Positions 43,692-54,400 of a DNA stretch of 64,000 nt are shown piece after piece. Position 1 is the stretch's first letter. Each line of letters starts with the position of its first letter. The position numbers and the translations under genes were made by a program. The notes under the pieces were generated by a model that saw only the letters and a program-made list of their open reading frames with translations, did no database searches and was not told the origin of the DNA. This DNA is from Segatella copri (GTDB lineage: Bacteria > Bacteroidota > Bacteroidia > Bacteroidales > Bacteroidaceae): assembly GCF_015074785.1 (NCBI RefSeq), contig NZ_CP042464.1, forward strand, positions 434,001 to 498,000, read 5' to 3'.

Positions 43692-44447
43692 ATGAACGAA
43701 TTGAAATTTTCTGAAAGCGAAATCCCATACGAGGAGTTGGCTAACTTCGGACTCTCACAGGAAATGATAGACGACTTTCCTGAAAGTATTATGAATAAGT
43801 TCCTTTCTGGGCAAAGAACTCCCTTGCTCCCTATTGAGAGAGCAGATTTTGATGGAGTTGTCCACAAGGATTTTGCTCGAATCCGCTTACAGCAAACAGA
43901 GGATGGGCTTCATCCAGTGTTCTTGCCTCTCATCGCAAAGAACAATCTTGAGTATTTTACGGAGGAACAGAAAACCGCTTTGCAAAACGGACAAGTTCTG
44001 AAGGTGTTGCTACCGTCGAACAATTCCTGGAACTATGTGCAGCTCGATGGGGCTACAAATGCTACCATTTCTGTAAAGGCAGACATCATTGACCAGAACT
44101 TATCTACATTGGCTAACAAGGTGGGACTTTCTGAAAGTGAGCTTATGGAACTTGAAGAAGGAAAGGTTGTTACCAAGGGAGAGGAAGACAAGATGTTTTC
44201 TGCCGGCATCGATTTGAACGAGGAAACTGGAGTCCGCAGTGTCAACGGTGATGCGCAAAAGTGGCAGGAGGAAAAAGATGGCAACGTGATGCTAGACAAG
44301 TATAACTTTGGCATCTATGGCTGTTGGACAAAGGATGACAAAGGTATGCTTTCTTATGTCCCGGAGGATGAATATTCCGAGGAGATGTGTGTGGCACAGG
44401 ATGCTGCTATAGAAAAGGCTAAACAAAGTCGTGGAATACATATGTAA
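43692..44447 (+). CDS. DUF4099-type protein
   Basis: 251 residues from the ATG at 43692 (MNELKFSESEIPYEELANFG); earlier starts lie inside promoter P3. The N-terminus matches the DUF4099 pattern (IPYEELANFGLSQEMIDDF, FLSGQRTPLLPI, FARIRLQQTEDGLHPVF). The middle has VQLDGATNATISVKADI, then an acidic C-terminal part. The family occurs on Bacteroidetes conjugative elements; its function is not established. The C-terminus SRGIHM resembles the RTGLHM end of the 51424 protein. Confidence 0.7.
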   Translation: MNELKFSESEIPYEELANFGLSQEMIDDFPESIMNKFLSGQRTPLLPIERADFDGVVHKDFARIRLQQTEDGLHPVFLPLIAKNNLEYFTEEQKTALQNGQVLKVLLPSNNSWNYVQLDGATNATISVKADIIDQNLSTLANKVGLSESELMELEEGKVVTKGEEDKMFSAGIDLNEETGVRSVNGDAQKWQEEKDGNVMLDKYNFGIYGCWTKDDKGMLSYVPEDEYSEEMCVAQDAAIEKAKQSRGIHM

Positions 44448-44462
44448 TTAAGGCTAGATTAT

Positions 44463-45008
44463 ATGGAAATTGTAGGTTTTGTGGACGAGGAACGCCTGAA
44501 TGGTATGTTCCTGTCGAGAGATATAACGGAATTGGATTACGTGAAGCATCATTCCCAAGGAATGTTGGATGCTTACTTTTCCTTCATTGCCGACAACAAC
44601 CTTCCTGATAACAACACTTCTGCAACAAAATTCCTGGAGGAAGAAAATGTCAGCTATGGAAATGAGGAGGATGAAGGGAATGATAATCAACAAGAGGAAG
44701 TGGATGTGCCTTCTTATGTTGACATCTACCGAAAGTGGGTAGATGAAAATGAAAAGGTGAACATTCTCCTTGCAGGGTGCGAAGAGGCTGCTATTGTTAC
44801 GCTTTGGAGATACAATAATCCAACTGCGAGCAAAACGGACTGTGCCGTTCAAACGCATCTACTAGAAGACAAGGTCATCGAATGGTGGGACACCATTGAT
44901 TTTGTCAAGGGTGCAATGGGAGATGGACACTTTTCTTTGATAAATCCAACTTTGGCAAATATCAAAGAATTGATTTTTGATGCGGCCAATCAGGCTTGCA
45001 TGGAATAG
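44463..45008 (+). CDS. Hypothetical acidic protein
   Basis: 181 residues, 15 bp after the DUF4099 gene, so in its operon. It has a strongly acidic linker (EENVSYGNEEDEGNDNQQEE) and otherwise a helical make-up. No domain recognised. Confidence 0.65.
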   Translation: MEIVGFVDEERLNGMFLSRDITELDYVKHHSQGMLDAYFSFIADNNLPDNNTSATKFLEEENVSYGNEEDEGNDNQQEEVDVPSYVDIYRKWVDENEKVNILLAGCEEAAIVTLWRYNNPTASKTDCAVQTHLLEDKVIEWWDTIDFVKGAMGDGHFSLINPTLANIKELIFDAANQACME

Positions 45009-45061
45009 GTTTTACGATAACAGTAAATAGAGTTTTTCATAAATATAAAGTTAAATGTCAG

Positions 45062-45091
45062 TCCCTCGCCGCTTGTGAAAGTAGCGAGGGA
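45062..45091. terminator. Bidirectional terminator
   Basis: TCCCTCGC pairs with GCGAGGGA around a 14-nt loop and is followed by TTTCTTT, between convergent operons. Confidence 0.85.
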
Positions 45092-45096
45092 TTTCT

Positions 45097-48000
45097 TTAT
45101 CTGTGCATATGTCTCTTCTCTTGCCTAGGAACTTCGTCACTTTGCTCCTGGCTTCCGTTGGAGCTTTGCTTTTGGTCTGGGACAAGGTTTTCTTGGCTTT
45201 CAACAATGCCGTTACCGTCAATATCTACTTCTACTGGCGTGGAAGAACGGAGGTCAATGTCTTGGTTTCCTCCTTTTTTGAGAATGTCGATACGTTGCAT
45301 GATAATCTGCGACGCAACATCTGCAGAAGATAATACTTGCTTGGTGTAGCTTGGGTCTTTTCTTAGACGCTCTTTCCACATGGATGTTTGCTGTGGCGTT
45401 GTTACATCAAAGTGGTTCTTTTGACCAAGGATGACACTGCCAACCAAGGAAACCAATTCTTCTCTGGATAGTGACTCGAAGCTGGTCTTTCTTGCCTCTG
45501 CCTTTCTGGTGCTTCTTGTCAGTCCCATTCCTAAGTCTCGATAGAAATCTTGCTCTTTCTCATAGTGTTGAACAGGTGCCACATGGATGGTGTCGTTCTT
45601 CGCACTGTAGGAGGCAAGGCTAGGCTTGCCATCGAAGGCAATAGCGGTCTGCCATGCTCCTTTGCGGAGTAGTTGGCCCAGTTCGTTACTTTGCTTGTAA
45701 CGATTGGATGCGATGCTATCTACTTTTAACTCCTCGTAATCCTTCGGGTGCAAGATTGGATAGTTGGTTTGCTCGATGTTATATAACTCTGTTACACCTA
45801 CTTCTTCTATGATAGGGAAGAAGGTGGCATCTGACTTCACCAGCAAGTTGTTTGCCTGGATATCTTCCTTGCTTATATAAATAGGTAAGGTATAGGCGTT
45901 CTTTTCTGCGTCCAAGGCCAGCATGAAAGAATCCATTCCATGGTATGCCTTCTTGCTCAGGTCGCATGGAATCTGCTTGTCGCTCTTTATCCATGGCATA
46001 TCGCCATAGGTGAGTTGAAGGGATAGCTTATCAGCCATCATCTCTCCATAACGCTGATAGGCCGCTCTTTGCTCTACTTCTGGACGATGCCATCGACCAT
46101 TGTCTTTTTCCTCTACGGAAACATAATATGGCTTGGTCTTGCCCTTTTGTTGAGCGACTTCTTCATAATTGAGAGGGTAGAGACCTTTGGTGTATTCATA
46201 CAAGACTCTATCTGCTACTTCTTCTGCGGATGTATAATGAATGTGCAAAAAGTCAGACATGACATTCCAGAACTTTGAAACGGCATTGTTCATTTGAGTG
46301 ACGGCCTGGGTCTCTGCGGTCTTCTCGTCCATACTCTTGTTGCTAGCAACAATTTCCTTAAGCTTTGACTCCAAACGCTCTGCGCCTCTTCTTCCAGAAT
46401 AGGTGGCAAGGACTTCCTCGGCAATGTCATCGGTGGCAATAAGCTCGGTGTGGAGGTCTCTTACTTCGTTCCAGAGGTTCGACTTTTTCATCATGCCTAC
46501 GACATTCTTCCATTCTTTCCAGTTCCTGTCTTGCAGTGCTTCCGCCCACAAGTGGGTGTACTCATGTACTGGTGGCTCAAAGCCCTTTGCCTCAGGATAA
46601 AGGTAAATCTTTCCTTGATAGGTGAAGCCCAGTAGCTTGCCGTCAGGAGTGCGTAGTTCTTTATGCTGCCTTCCTCTAGGGGATATGTTTATCTCGTTGG
46701 CATTGGCCAAGTCGGTGTATTCTCCTCTGTCCAGGAGGTCGAAGATTCCTTTGCCGATGTTCAAAAGGCGTTGGCGGTCTGGATTGTCATAAACGTATTC
46801 CTTTACTTGGGAATGTTTGTTTGCCTTGAACTTTGTTTCGGGAGAATCTTCTACTTTTATAACGATAGAATATCCTTCGGCCGCTCTTCCTCCTTTTTTG
46901 ATGATGCTGAGTGCGTTAGCTCGATGATCAGAAAGACGGACTGTTGTTTTTTCTCCTTTGTCGTTGGAAAAATTAATATATTCAGAAACTTGAACATCTT
47001 TACCGTGAGGGTGTAACCCTATGCCTTTATATAACTCTTTTGTAAAATTGCTGGCGTTAATGCCTATATTTGTATTAAAAGATGTTATAAAATGGGCTAA
47101 ATTCCCAAGAAATAGATACTTAGATGGAAATTTTTTATTATCTTTGCCATCAGAAGGGGCAACGCTCTGTGCGCCATCAGGAGACGTTCCTGATGGGAGG
47201 TACCCACGACGGTGGGAGTCGGCTGAGTTTCCAATATTGGATTTGAGAGATTGCTCCTTTCCTAGACGGTGCAGTTCTGCGATTCGCTTGTCGATTCGTG
47301 AGATTGCATCGTCTTTTTCTTTTTCCGTCAATCTCTGTGGCGCAACCTGTCTAGAACTCTCTTCCTTCACTTTCTTAGGTGCATAGTTTACATTGCCAAA
47401 GAAGGACTTAATGGCTTTTTGGTCAACTTCTTCGGCATTTATGTTCTTTACCTCTTTGAGGTCATTCTGTTTGGAAGCGGCTTCTGCATCCTGTAGTGAT
47501 TCCTTTGGTGACTCTCTTTTTGCGGCTACAGGTACAGGTTTGACAGGAGTCTGACCTCTTGCCTCGATATTCAGAATTCTGTCAAGTTTTTCTAGCTTGC
47601 TCACTTTATTTGTGTCGATGACACCATCATGGTCTTTGTAAGCTTCAACCATATTTTGTAGTTCTTGCTTGAAGTTCATGAATGATGATTGAAGGTCTGC
47701 TATGAATTCAGCTTTGTCTTCTGCAGCTAGTGGCAAGGTTCCTTGGGCGTAGCTTGAATATTCCTCCTCGGCACTATAATATGTACCGTAAAGGCTATCT
47801 ACTTTGGAACCATGTGGAAGAAGCTCCTTGTTTCCGGACAGAATGTCCTCTTCGTCCTCCATAGATTCCACATAGTCCTTCATCTTGGGGATGCTCAACT
47901 CCTTTCGAAGGCGAGATTGCTCATCCAAACCCTCGAAAAGCAAGGCTTGCATTAATTCAACGCTTTCTTTTCCATGCAACGGAATTTCCTTGTGGGTGTT

Positions 48001-49101
48001 GAGATTGAAAGCTATAACTCTGCCGTCGTTGGTAGCAGTAACGGCATTGACTGTTCCCTCTCTAGCTTCAAGCAAAGGGGTGTTGTTCTCCTTGGCAAAG
48101 ATTTTGTCTTCACCAAGTTTGTTGCCCAGAACATTCACTAGCGAACGAGTTAAACCATTAACCTTCTCGTTATTTATTGCATGTGCAATGCTGTTGAGCA
48201 AACTCTTAGCTTTGTATGCGTTGTCCTCGTTGATGGTAATGCTACTTAAAGCGTTGCTGTGATTGGTGTAAACGTTAACTTTAATATCCTTTTCACTGGT
48301 GAGTGACCATGAAACTGGAATAACTTTTCCATCGAAGAAACCTACAGGGTGGGCTGTGCGTAATTCCATAGGAATACTGCCACCTATTGTTGGGGGATAG
48401 GTTTGGCGCAAAAGATTGTGCATTCCTTTGTAAAGCTCCTTGCCGTCTTCGAAGTTGGCAAGTTTCTCTTGAAATTCCTTTTGTCGCTCTTCTTCCATGA
48501 TGGTATATTTTTCATTCAGCGACTTATGAAAATCAGCGTAGGCAACTTTTTCTTCGTTTGAGGAAAGACTACCATCTTCCCATTTCTTCAGAACAAGACT
48601 TGGGGCATCAAAGATCAGTCTTCCTCTGTCATAGGAGTCAATCTTAATGATGCTTTTGTCATTATTGGACACAAAGTATTTGCCTACAAGGCTTTGTGCC
48701 TCGTAGTCTTGCACCATGTTCTCGTATCGTTCTGGAAGTTCATATCCTCGCTCCTTCAGAAGTAATAATCTTCCAATCTGTCTGTCTTTTGTGTCAGGTG
48801 TGAGCTTTCCGTCTATCCATGTAGCCATCAATCCATTTTGCCATTTGACGGCGGCAAACTTTGTAGGGGATGATTTATCCTTTCCTTGTTCAAATGCCCA
48901 TTTGCCAATGGAAACAGCCCATTGGTCAATAAGGGAACCCTCTTTGTTTTGTGAAAGATACTCTAGCTCTTCTGGGCTGTAGAAATGGTTCTTTGGGAAT
49001 GGCTTCGCTTTTGGGGTGGTATGTTCTTTTGCTCCACCGAATAGCTTCTGCCATCCGCTCAGAAAATTACTAATGATGTTTTGCTTTTCTTCTTTTGCCA
49101 T
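45097..49101 (-). CDS. Very large polyvalent protein with zincin (HEYTH) domain
   Basis: 1,334 residues from the ATG at 49101 (MAKEEKQNIISNFLSGWQKL); an earlier ATG at 49149 is possible. The N-terminal 500 residues are modular and unknown to me. Near residue 845 is FEPPVHEYTHLWAEAL, a metallopeptidase zincin motif, followed by a helical part with LIATDDIAEEVLATYSGRRG. The linker at about 635-661 is encoded by two adjacent DNA palindromes. The C-terminal part has YGDMPWIKSDKQIPCDLSKK. Such proteins are thought to be delivered with the DNA and act on recipient defences or the cell wall; the role here is inferred. Confidence 0.75.
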   Translation of the reverse strand: MAKEEKQNIISNFLSGWQKLFGGAKEHTTPKAKPFPKNHFYSPEELEYLSQNKEGSLIDQWAVSIGKWAFEQGKDKSSPTKFAAVKWQNGLMATWIDGKLTPDTKDRQIGRLLLLKERGYELPERYENMVQDYEAQSLVGKYFVSNNDKSIIKIDSYDRGRLIFDAPSLVLKKWEDGSLSSNEEKVAYADFHKSLNEKYTIMEEERQKEFQEKLANFEDGKELYKGMHNLLRQTYPPTIGGSIPMELRTAHPVGFFDGKVIPVSWSLTSEKDIKVNVYTNHSNALSSITINEDNAYKAKSLLNSIAHAINNEKVNGLTRSLVNVLGNKLGEDKIFAKENNTPLLEAREGTVNAVTATNDGRVIAFNLNTHKEIPLHGKESVELMQALLFEGLDEQSRLRKELSIPKMKDYVESMEDEEDILSGNKELLPHGSKVDSLYGTYYSAEEEYSSYAQGTLPLAAEDKAEFIADLQSSFMNFKQELQNMVEAYKDHDGVIDTNKVSKLEKLDRILNIEARGQTPVKPVPVAAKRESPKESLQDAEAASKQNDLKEVKNINAEEVDQKAIKSFFGNVNYAPKKVKEESSRQVAPQRLTEKEKDDAISRIDKRIAELHRLGKEQSLKSNIGNSADSHRRGYLPSGTSPDGAQSVAPSDGKDNKKFPSKYLFLGNLAHFITSFNTNIGINASNFTKELYKGIGLHPHGKDVQVSEYINFSNDKGEKTTVRLSDHRANALSIIKKGGRAAEGYSIVIKVEDSPETKFKANKHSQVKEYVYDNPDRQRLLNIGKGIFDLLDRGEYTDLANANEINISPRGRQHKELRTPDGKLLGFTYQGKIYLYPEAKGFEPPVHEYTHLWAEALQDRNWKEWKNVVGMMKKSNLWNEVRDLHTELIATDDIAEEVLATYSGRRGAERLESKLKEIVASNKSMDEKTAETQAVTQMNNAVSKFWNVMSDFLHIHYTSAEEVADRVLYEYTKGLYPLNYEEVAQQKGKTKPYYVSVEEKDNGRWHRPEVEQRAAYQRYGEMMADKLSLQLTYGDMPWIKSDKQIPCDLSKKAYHGMDSFMLALDAEKNAYTLPIYISKEDIQANNLLVKSDATFFPIIEEVGVTELYNIEQTNYPILHPKDYEELKVDSIASNRYKQSNELGQLLRKGAWQTAIAFDGKPSLASYSAKNDTIHVAPVQHYEKEQDFYRDLGMGLTRSTRKAEARKTSFESLSREELVSLVGSVILGQKNHFDVTTPQQTSMWKERLRKDPSYTKQVLSSADVASQIIMQRIDILKKGGNQDIDLRSSTPVEVDIDGNGIVESQENLVPDQKQSSNGSQEQSDEVPRQEKRHMHR

Positions 49102-49177
49102 TATTTCTTGCTTTGTCTTAAACAAACAGAAGGTAGTACCATCTTTCATGATGACACTATCCCTGTTTGTGTTCTTG

Positions 49178-49288
49178 TTATTTCTTTGGGAATATCATGT
49201 GTAGGATGCCAATGGCTCCTACTGCCAAAACTCCAAATATATAGATGAAGTGGAGAAATCTATGACTGTGCTGTTTGCGCTGTTCCAT
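49178..49288 (-). CDS. Tiny single-TM protein (36 aa)
   Basis: ATG at 49288: MEQRKQHSHRFLHFIYIFGV and LAVGAIGILHMIFPKK. A basic N-terminus, one hydrophobic helix and KK end. It overlaps the 3' end of the SSB-like gene by 29 bp and ends 28 bp before the next ATG at 49149. Tight packing in an operon supports it; no homologue is known to me. Confidence 0.5.
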   Translation of the reverse strand: MEQRKQHSHRFLHFIYIFGVLAVGAIGILHMIFPKK

Positions 49289-49901
49289 TTGCATCTGTAG
49301 TTTTGTTCAAGTCCCAGGCAGCAATGCTCTTTACCTTGCATTCTATCTGAAGTTCTCCTTTGAAGATGCCTAGTTGCAAGTCTCCATGGACTTCCACGTA
49401 CTTCTCTGCTGCAAAGTAATCCTCATGGATAGGGGAGAAGTTTACAAAGCTTACCCATGTAAACTCTCTGTTCTCTCCCTCTTTGTCAGAGGAGAATGCT
49501 GCGAACGACTGAAAGTCCTTGCCTTTCTTGTCTTTCAGCTCCTTGATGCCTTTCTTGCTTACCTTGCCTCGGAACTCCATGCTTCCCTCCAATCGGTCAT
49601 TGGTAGTGGACTCGTTTACCTCGATGTTGGAGTCGGTGCGAAGGTTCAGGTAGATGTTTCCGTCGTGTTTTCTGATGTACATCACGCCGTTTATCGTTAC
49701 CTTTCTGCCAGCGGAGTAAGAGGCGGCTGTCTCTTTATTTCCTGGCGCAGACACCGTTACCCATACTTCTTTCGCTGTTCCATCCTTTCCCAGCAAAGGA
49801 ACAATCATGCCGAAGGAGATGAATTTCTCTCCATCCTTACTCTGCTTCTCTTCTGCGGAACTGCTGATGGTTCCACATGCTGTTACGTTACACTTAATCA
49901 T
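49260..49901 (-). CDS. SSB-like protein with two OB-like halves
   Basis: 213 residues. The first half (1-95) reads CNVTACGTISSSAEEKQSKD, EVWVTVSAPGNKETAASYS and KVTINGVMYIRKHDGNIYLN, an OB-fold single-strand binding pattern. The second half has GSMEFRGKVSKKGIKELKDK and YVEVHGDLQLGIFKGELQIE, again OB-like. It probably binds single-stranded DNA during transfer. It is unrelated in sequence to the ssb at 23517. Confidence 0.65.
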   Translation of the reverse strand: MIKCNVTACGTISSSAEEKQSKDGEKFISFGMIVPLLGKDGTAKEVWVTVSAPGNKETAASYSAGRKVTINGVMYIRKHDGNIYLNLRTDSNIEVNESTTNDRLEGSMEFRGKVSKKGIKELKDKKGKDFQSFAAFSSDKEGENREFTWVSFVNFSPIHEDYFAAEKYVEVHGDLQLGIFKGELQIECKVKSIAAWDLNKTTDANGTAQTAQS

Positions 49902-49949
49902 ATTTTTATTGTTTTATATGTTTATATAAGTATATAATTATTTCTTTAT

Positions 49950-51377
49950 TTATGCGAGGCGTTGGCCTTGTTGCTGCTGTTGCTCTGGGGATTCCGCATC
50001 AAATTGCATGGATGCCGTTGCCTGTGCCTTTTCTACATCTTGGCGAGTCATCTTTACTAGATTGCTATTTTCCTCGTCTGGCGATTGCTGTTTAAGCTGG
50101 CTTTCGGCTTCTTCCTCGGCTTGTATCTCCTCGCTGCTTCTCAACTGCATGGCTACTGTAAGGGCGGCAGAGAACAGACTTCCTATAAGTGAAGAGATTG
50201 GGTCTCTTCCAGAAAGGTCCTCTCCGTTGTTGCTCATTAGCAATGACAACCATTTTGTGGGGTCGTTACTGTTGGTGATGGATGCCAGAAGTGCTTGTGT
50301 CGGGTCTGACGCTTGTTGCTGATAGGATGGGGCTTCGCCTCCTGCAAACTGCATTTGACTGCGGTAAGCGGCTAACGCATCGTTTCCATTCTTATCCAAA
50401 GCTGTCGCTTGATTACTTCTAACCTCCATTTCTGCAAGGTATAGCTTAGGGTCAAACTTCTCCCAATTCCCATTGGCATTGTGGTATTTTGTCTCAAAAT
50501 GTAAGTGTGGCCCTGAAGAGCGGCCTGTGTTGCCTGAGACTCCTATTTGTTGACCTGCATTTACAGCTTCACCTTCTTTTACTCCTATTTGGGATAAGTG
50601 CATATAGGTTGTTTGTACCTTGCTGCCATCCTGACGGTCATATTCCACAACAATCATGTTTCCTGCTGCTCCATTGTTTGGTTCCACAGCGACAACCTTT
50701 CCATTGTCTTCGGTTGCATATACAGGATAGTTTTTGCCTTGAGTGGAGAGGTCTAGTCCTCCATGCTTATGCCCTGGTCTCTGTACTCCAAACTCGGAAC
50801 TGAGCTTTACGACAGATAAATCAATAGGCAAAGCCCAATTGCCTTGCAAGGGGGGTAGGGTTATAACAGAGGTCGTTGACGATTGACCTCTGGCATATCC
50901 TGTTACCAATCCTTGGCTTTGGGCTTGTTGAATGCCTATTTGATCATATTTTCCTAGCCCATACTTGTTAATCTCGGATATAAGCTTGGAAGCATAGTCT
51001 GGATCTGTGGCGTAGCCGCCAGCCTTGATGCCGTTTGCCCAAGAAACATAATCGGTGGGCGAATAGTTCTGGCAGTGGCTGTAGCGGGATTTCATCAAGA
51101 CCTTGGAGTGGTCTTCGATGCTTTCCATCACATTGTTGTATCTGCGGAACTTCTCGTTTGGACGGTCATCGCTGTAATAGTCGTAGGCTCCAGTCCAACT
51201 GCTGCCAACCTTTACACCGAAGAAGTTGTTGCTCCTTCTTGCAGGGGTAGATGTGCCAAAGCCGCTTTCCAAACCCATCTGTGCCAAGGTGATGGAGGCA
51301 GGAATGCCATATCTCTTCTGTTGCTCGATGGCTACCTGGGCATACTGGCTGTAAAACGCTTGCTTGTCTAATGCCAT
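49950..51377 (-). CDS. Peptidoglycan hydrolase: glucosaminidase + M23 endopeptidase
   Basis: 475 residues, no signal peptide. Glucosaminidase first (residues 10-150): QKRYGIPASITLAQMGLESG, NNFFGVKVGSSW, GIKAGGYATDPDYASKL. M23 second (about 190-310): GHKHGGLDLSTQG, MHLSQIGVKEGEAVNAGQQI, SGPHLHFETKYHN, with all zinc residues. A Gln-rich tail of about 150 residues follows. Order of domains is opposite to the 42361 enzyme. Absence of a signal suggests export through the mating channel. Confidence 0.9.
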   Translation of the reverse strand: MALDKQAFYSQYAQVAIEQQKRYGIPASITLAQMGLESGFGTSTPARRSNNFFGVKVGSSWTGAYDYYSDDRPNEKFRRYNNVMESIEDHSKVLMKSRYSHCQNYSPTDYVSWANGIKAGGYATDPDYASKLISEINKYGLGKYDQIGIQQAQSQGLVTGYARGQSSTTSVITLPPLQGNWALPIDLSVVKLSSEFGVQRPGHKHGGLDLSTQGKNYPVYATEDNGKVVAVEPNNGAAGNMIVVEYDRQDGSKVQTTYMHLSQIGVKEGEAVNAGQQIGVSGNTGRSSGPHLHFETKYHNANGNWEKFDPKLYLAEMEVRSNQATALDKNGNDALAAYRSQMQFAGGEAPSYQQQASDPTQALLASITNSNDPTKWLSLLMSNNGEDLSGRDPISSLIGSLFSAALTVAMQLRSSEEIQAEEEAESQLKQQSPDEENSNLVKMTRQDVEKAQATASMQFDAESPEQQQQQGQRLA

Positions 51378-51423
51378 TTATGATAGTTTTATGAGGGCGC
51401 ACCTTTAGATGCACCCTCGTGTA

Positions 51424-54400
51424 TTACATATGTAGGCCTGTTCTGTGAGTTTCCGTAACAGTTTCCTGTACCTTGTTCTCAGGGGCAGGCTTTTCCTTAA
51501 TCTCTACTTTCTCTGATTCGCTAACAGCCTGTTGAGATTGCTCTCCTTCCATACCTCTTTTCAGCATAGGCTCGAAGATGACGGCGGCCAAAGCCCTCTT
51601 GTAGGCTCCCATATCTTCGGCAAGCCACATCTTTTGCCATTGTTGCTTGTTGATAGGAGCTTGTACACGCCGCCCATTGATGGTGGCAAAGATGAGCTTC
51701 TGCTTGGCATCCTGTGCGCTCGATGTAATGGAAGGACGCTCTATGAGCTTCATATCCACATCAACTTTCTTAGGGGTGATAAGGTCTAGCTTGGTGTCAG
51801 GATGCTTGGTGGCCATCTCGTAATATCTTTGTGCCAGGGCATCGTGGACTATTGCCTGTTTGTCCGTCTTGATTACGTTGTAGAACGTGTTCAAGTGCTC
51901 TTTGGCAGGATATACAGAGAAAGAAGGTTCGTTCTCCGGCTTGATGAAGAAGGCGTATCTGCCGTTGTCATCCTTGATGGCTTGGAAGTTTTTGATAACC
52001 ACTCCCTTCTTCGGGGCGGCTTGTTTCTCTACATCAAGTGTATGGTGGGGAACCAACTCATACTGCTTCAAGTTGTTGAGCGTGACTTCCTTCCCTTGGA
52101 AATAGGAGTTTGGCTTATTCAATCCAAGTGAACCACCGGCATTATAGAACCTCACATCGTCAATGCCTTCTTTCTTCAAGGCTATGGTGATTCTGTCCTT
52201 TCTCATGCCAGGAACCTCGTTGTTCACTTCCAAGGATGCTCCTGCAGGAAGAATGACATCTGCTTCTTTTCGCAAGATGTCTTTTACCACTACTATTTCC
52301 TTGGTCTCTATGTTTGGCAGCTTGGCCAAGTCTTGGGAGATGGAATATTTTGATGGATTCTCCATCGTCTTTCCTGGAAGCTGTCCACGGATGGCCTCGT
52401 AGTCAACCTTTCGCTTTGCCACAAGGTTGTCGATGGTCTCTACAGCATTGTTCACATCTCTTTCTACTATTCCCAAGAGTTTTGGATTTTCCTTTATCTC
52501 TCGTTCCCAATAAGGAATAAGTTTCTCATTCTCCTTTGAGAGAATGGCTGGAAGTCCCTGGCGAGCCATCATAACTCCTGCTGCAAGTTCTCTCACCAGC
52601 TGCTCATGCTTGGCATCGTCCTCTGGGAGGAGGTTGTTTCTGCCCGAACGGTCAAGACGGTTCTCTGTACCTGTGGCTGCAACAACGGCTCTGTAGATGT
52701 CGTTTGCTTTGTAAAGGGCAGCCATCTTTTCGTTTCCAACTTCGCCTTTCATGCCGCTTACGACAATCTTGTCTTCCTTGGAATCGTATTTGGCATCTTG
52801 CAAAACCATCACTCGCTCATATTGCATACCGCTTTGCTTGGCCACTTCCTTGGCAGTGGCGTATGCTTTGTTCAGTATTGCTTTTGCGTCGAAGCCTTGG
52901 CTGACGGTCTTCTTTGATTCCAACTGGTCGCAGATGGCTACTCGTTCTCCTGCTCGGATGAGTTTTGGAAGGTAGGTGTCAAGTGCTTGATGTGGAAATC
53001 CTGCAAGATGGAAGTCTTTACTTTCATTCATCTTGGTCAGGGTGATTCCCAACACTTCCGAACCTCGCTTGGCATCCTGCTTGTACATCTCATAGAAATC
53101 GCCAATGCGGAACAATAGAAGTGCATCGGGATGCTTGCCCTTCAACTCTTTCCATTGTTTCATAATAGAAGAGTATTTCCCTTTTTGCTCTTTCTCGTTT
53201 TGTGAAAGCTGCGCTCCCTTGTTCTTCAGAATTTCCACGTAAGCGTCATGGTTGTTGGCGTTCATGGTGGTTTGCTCCACATTGTAGATGTTCTGCATAA
53301 CTCGTGTGGCATGTTTGGTATAGAAAGACTTCTCGTCATCAGGAAGTTTGTCAAACTGCTTGCTGGTGATGACTTCGTCTTTATCCATGGCGTTCTGATA
53401 CCCCCAACTAGTCCAATGGAACTCCATGCCTTTCTCGTTCTGCTTCACTGGCATGTTATTCTCCTTGGCAGGATTATAATAAGTATAGACATTCGTCTTA
53501 TACTTGTTGGCATCCGAATTGAGGTTCATCATAATGTTGTTGTAGGCCGTGATAGGGGTGTGGGTGTTGATGAACTCTGCATTACCTTTCTGGGATTTGT
53601 TCATCCAAATTCCCTCATTCTGCTTGGCAGCAGATAATGCTCCAACGAGAAGGGCTGCATGGGTAAGGGCTTTGGCTGTCGCCTCGCTGGCCTCTTTTGA
53701 TTCCTCTTTTTTCTCTTGTTGCTCTTTCTTCTCTTCTGCTGCGGCTTGATTTGCCTTGTCCTTTTCCTGCTTGTCTTTCTCGGCTTCTTGCTTATGGTGT
53801 TCCTTGTGAACCTCTTCTTTCACAATGGATGAAGCCTTTTTCTCTGCTTCTTCCATAGGAACACCTGTGGATGCTATCTGTTTGGCCTTACCTACGACAT
53901 CTGTCTGGATATAGCTGTCTTCACGAGGAGTTTTCTTTTCCTCGCTCGCCTTTTTTGCTTGATATTCAGTTGACAACTCTTTGTATATGGCAGACATGTT
54001 TTCTGCCTTGCTGAGAGCAAAGTCGTAATCGTGGACATAAGTTTCTATGAAAGAACCATCATTTAACTTTTCTCCTACTATGACTTTGTTGTCGCTAGCG
54101 TCATAGTGGTAATCTAGAACCTTCCCATTCGGCATGGTGAATTGAGGTGTCAAGTCTTCTCGAAAGCTCTTGGCTACAGCCTTTGCCTCTGGGGATGGAA
54201 TCTCTACTAAAGGCTTTACGCCTTTTTCCAAGCCCATCTGCTGGTCAATGAACTTCACTGCATAGCTTGGAGTCTTTGGCATACCGTAACGCTCGATGGC
54301 CTCTCGGATGTCATTCTCACTGTACTTTCTCAACAAGTTGTAGGTTCCACCTACTGAATTGTTATATACAACAGCATAGTTCTCATCATCAATGAGAACA

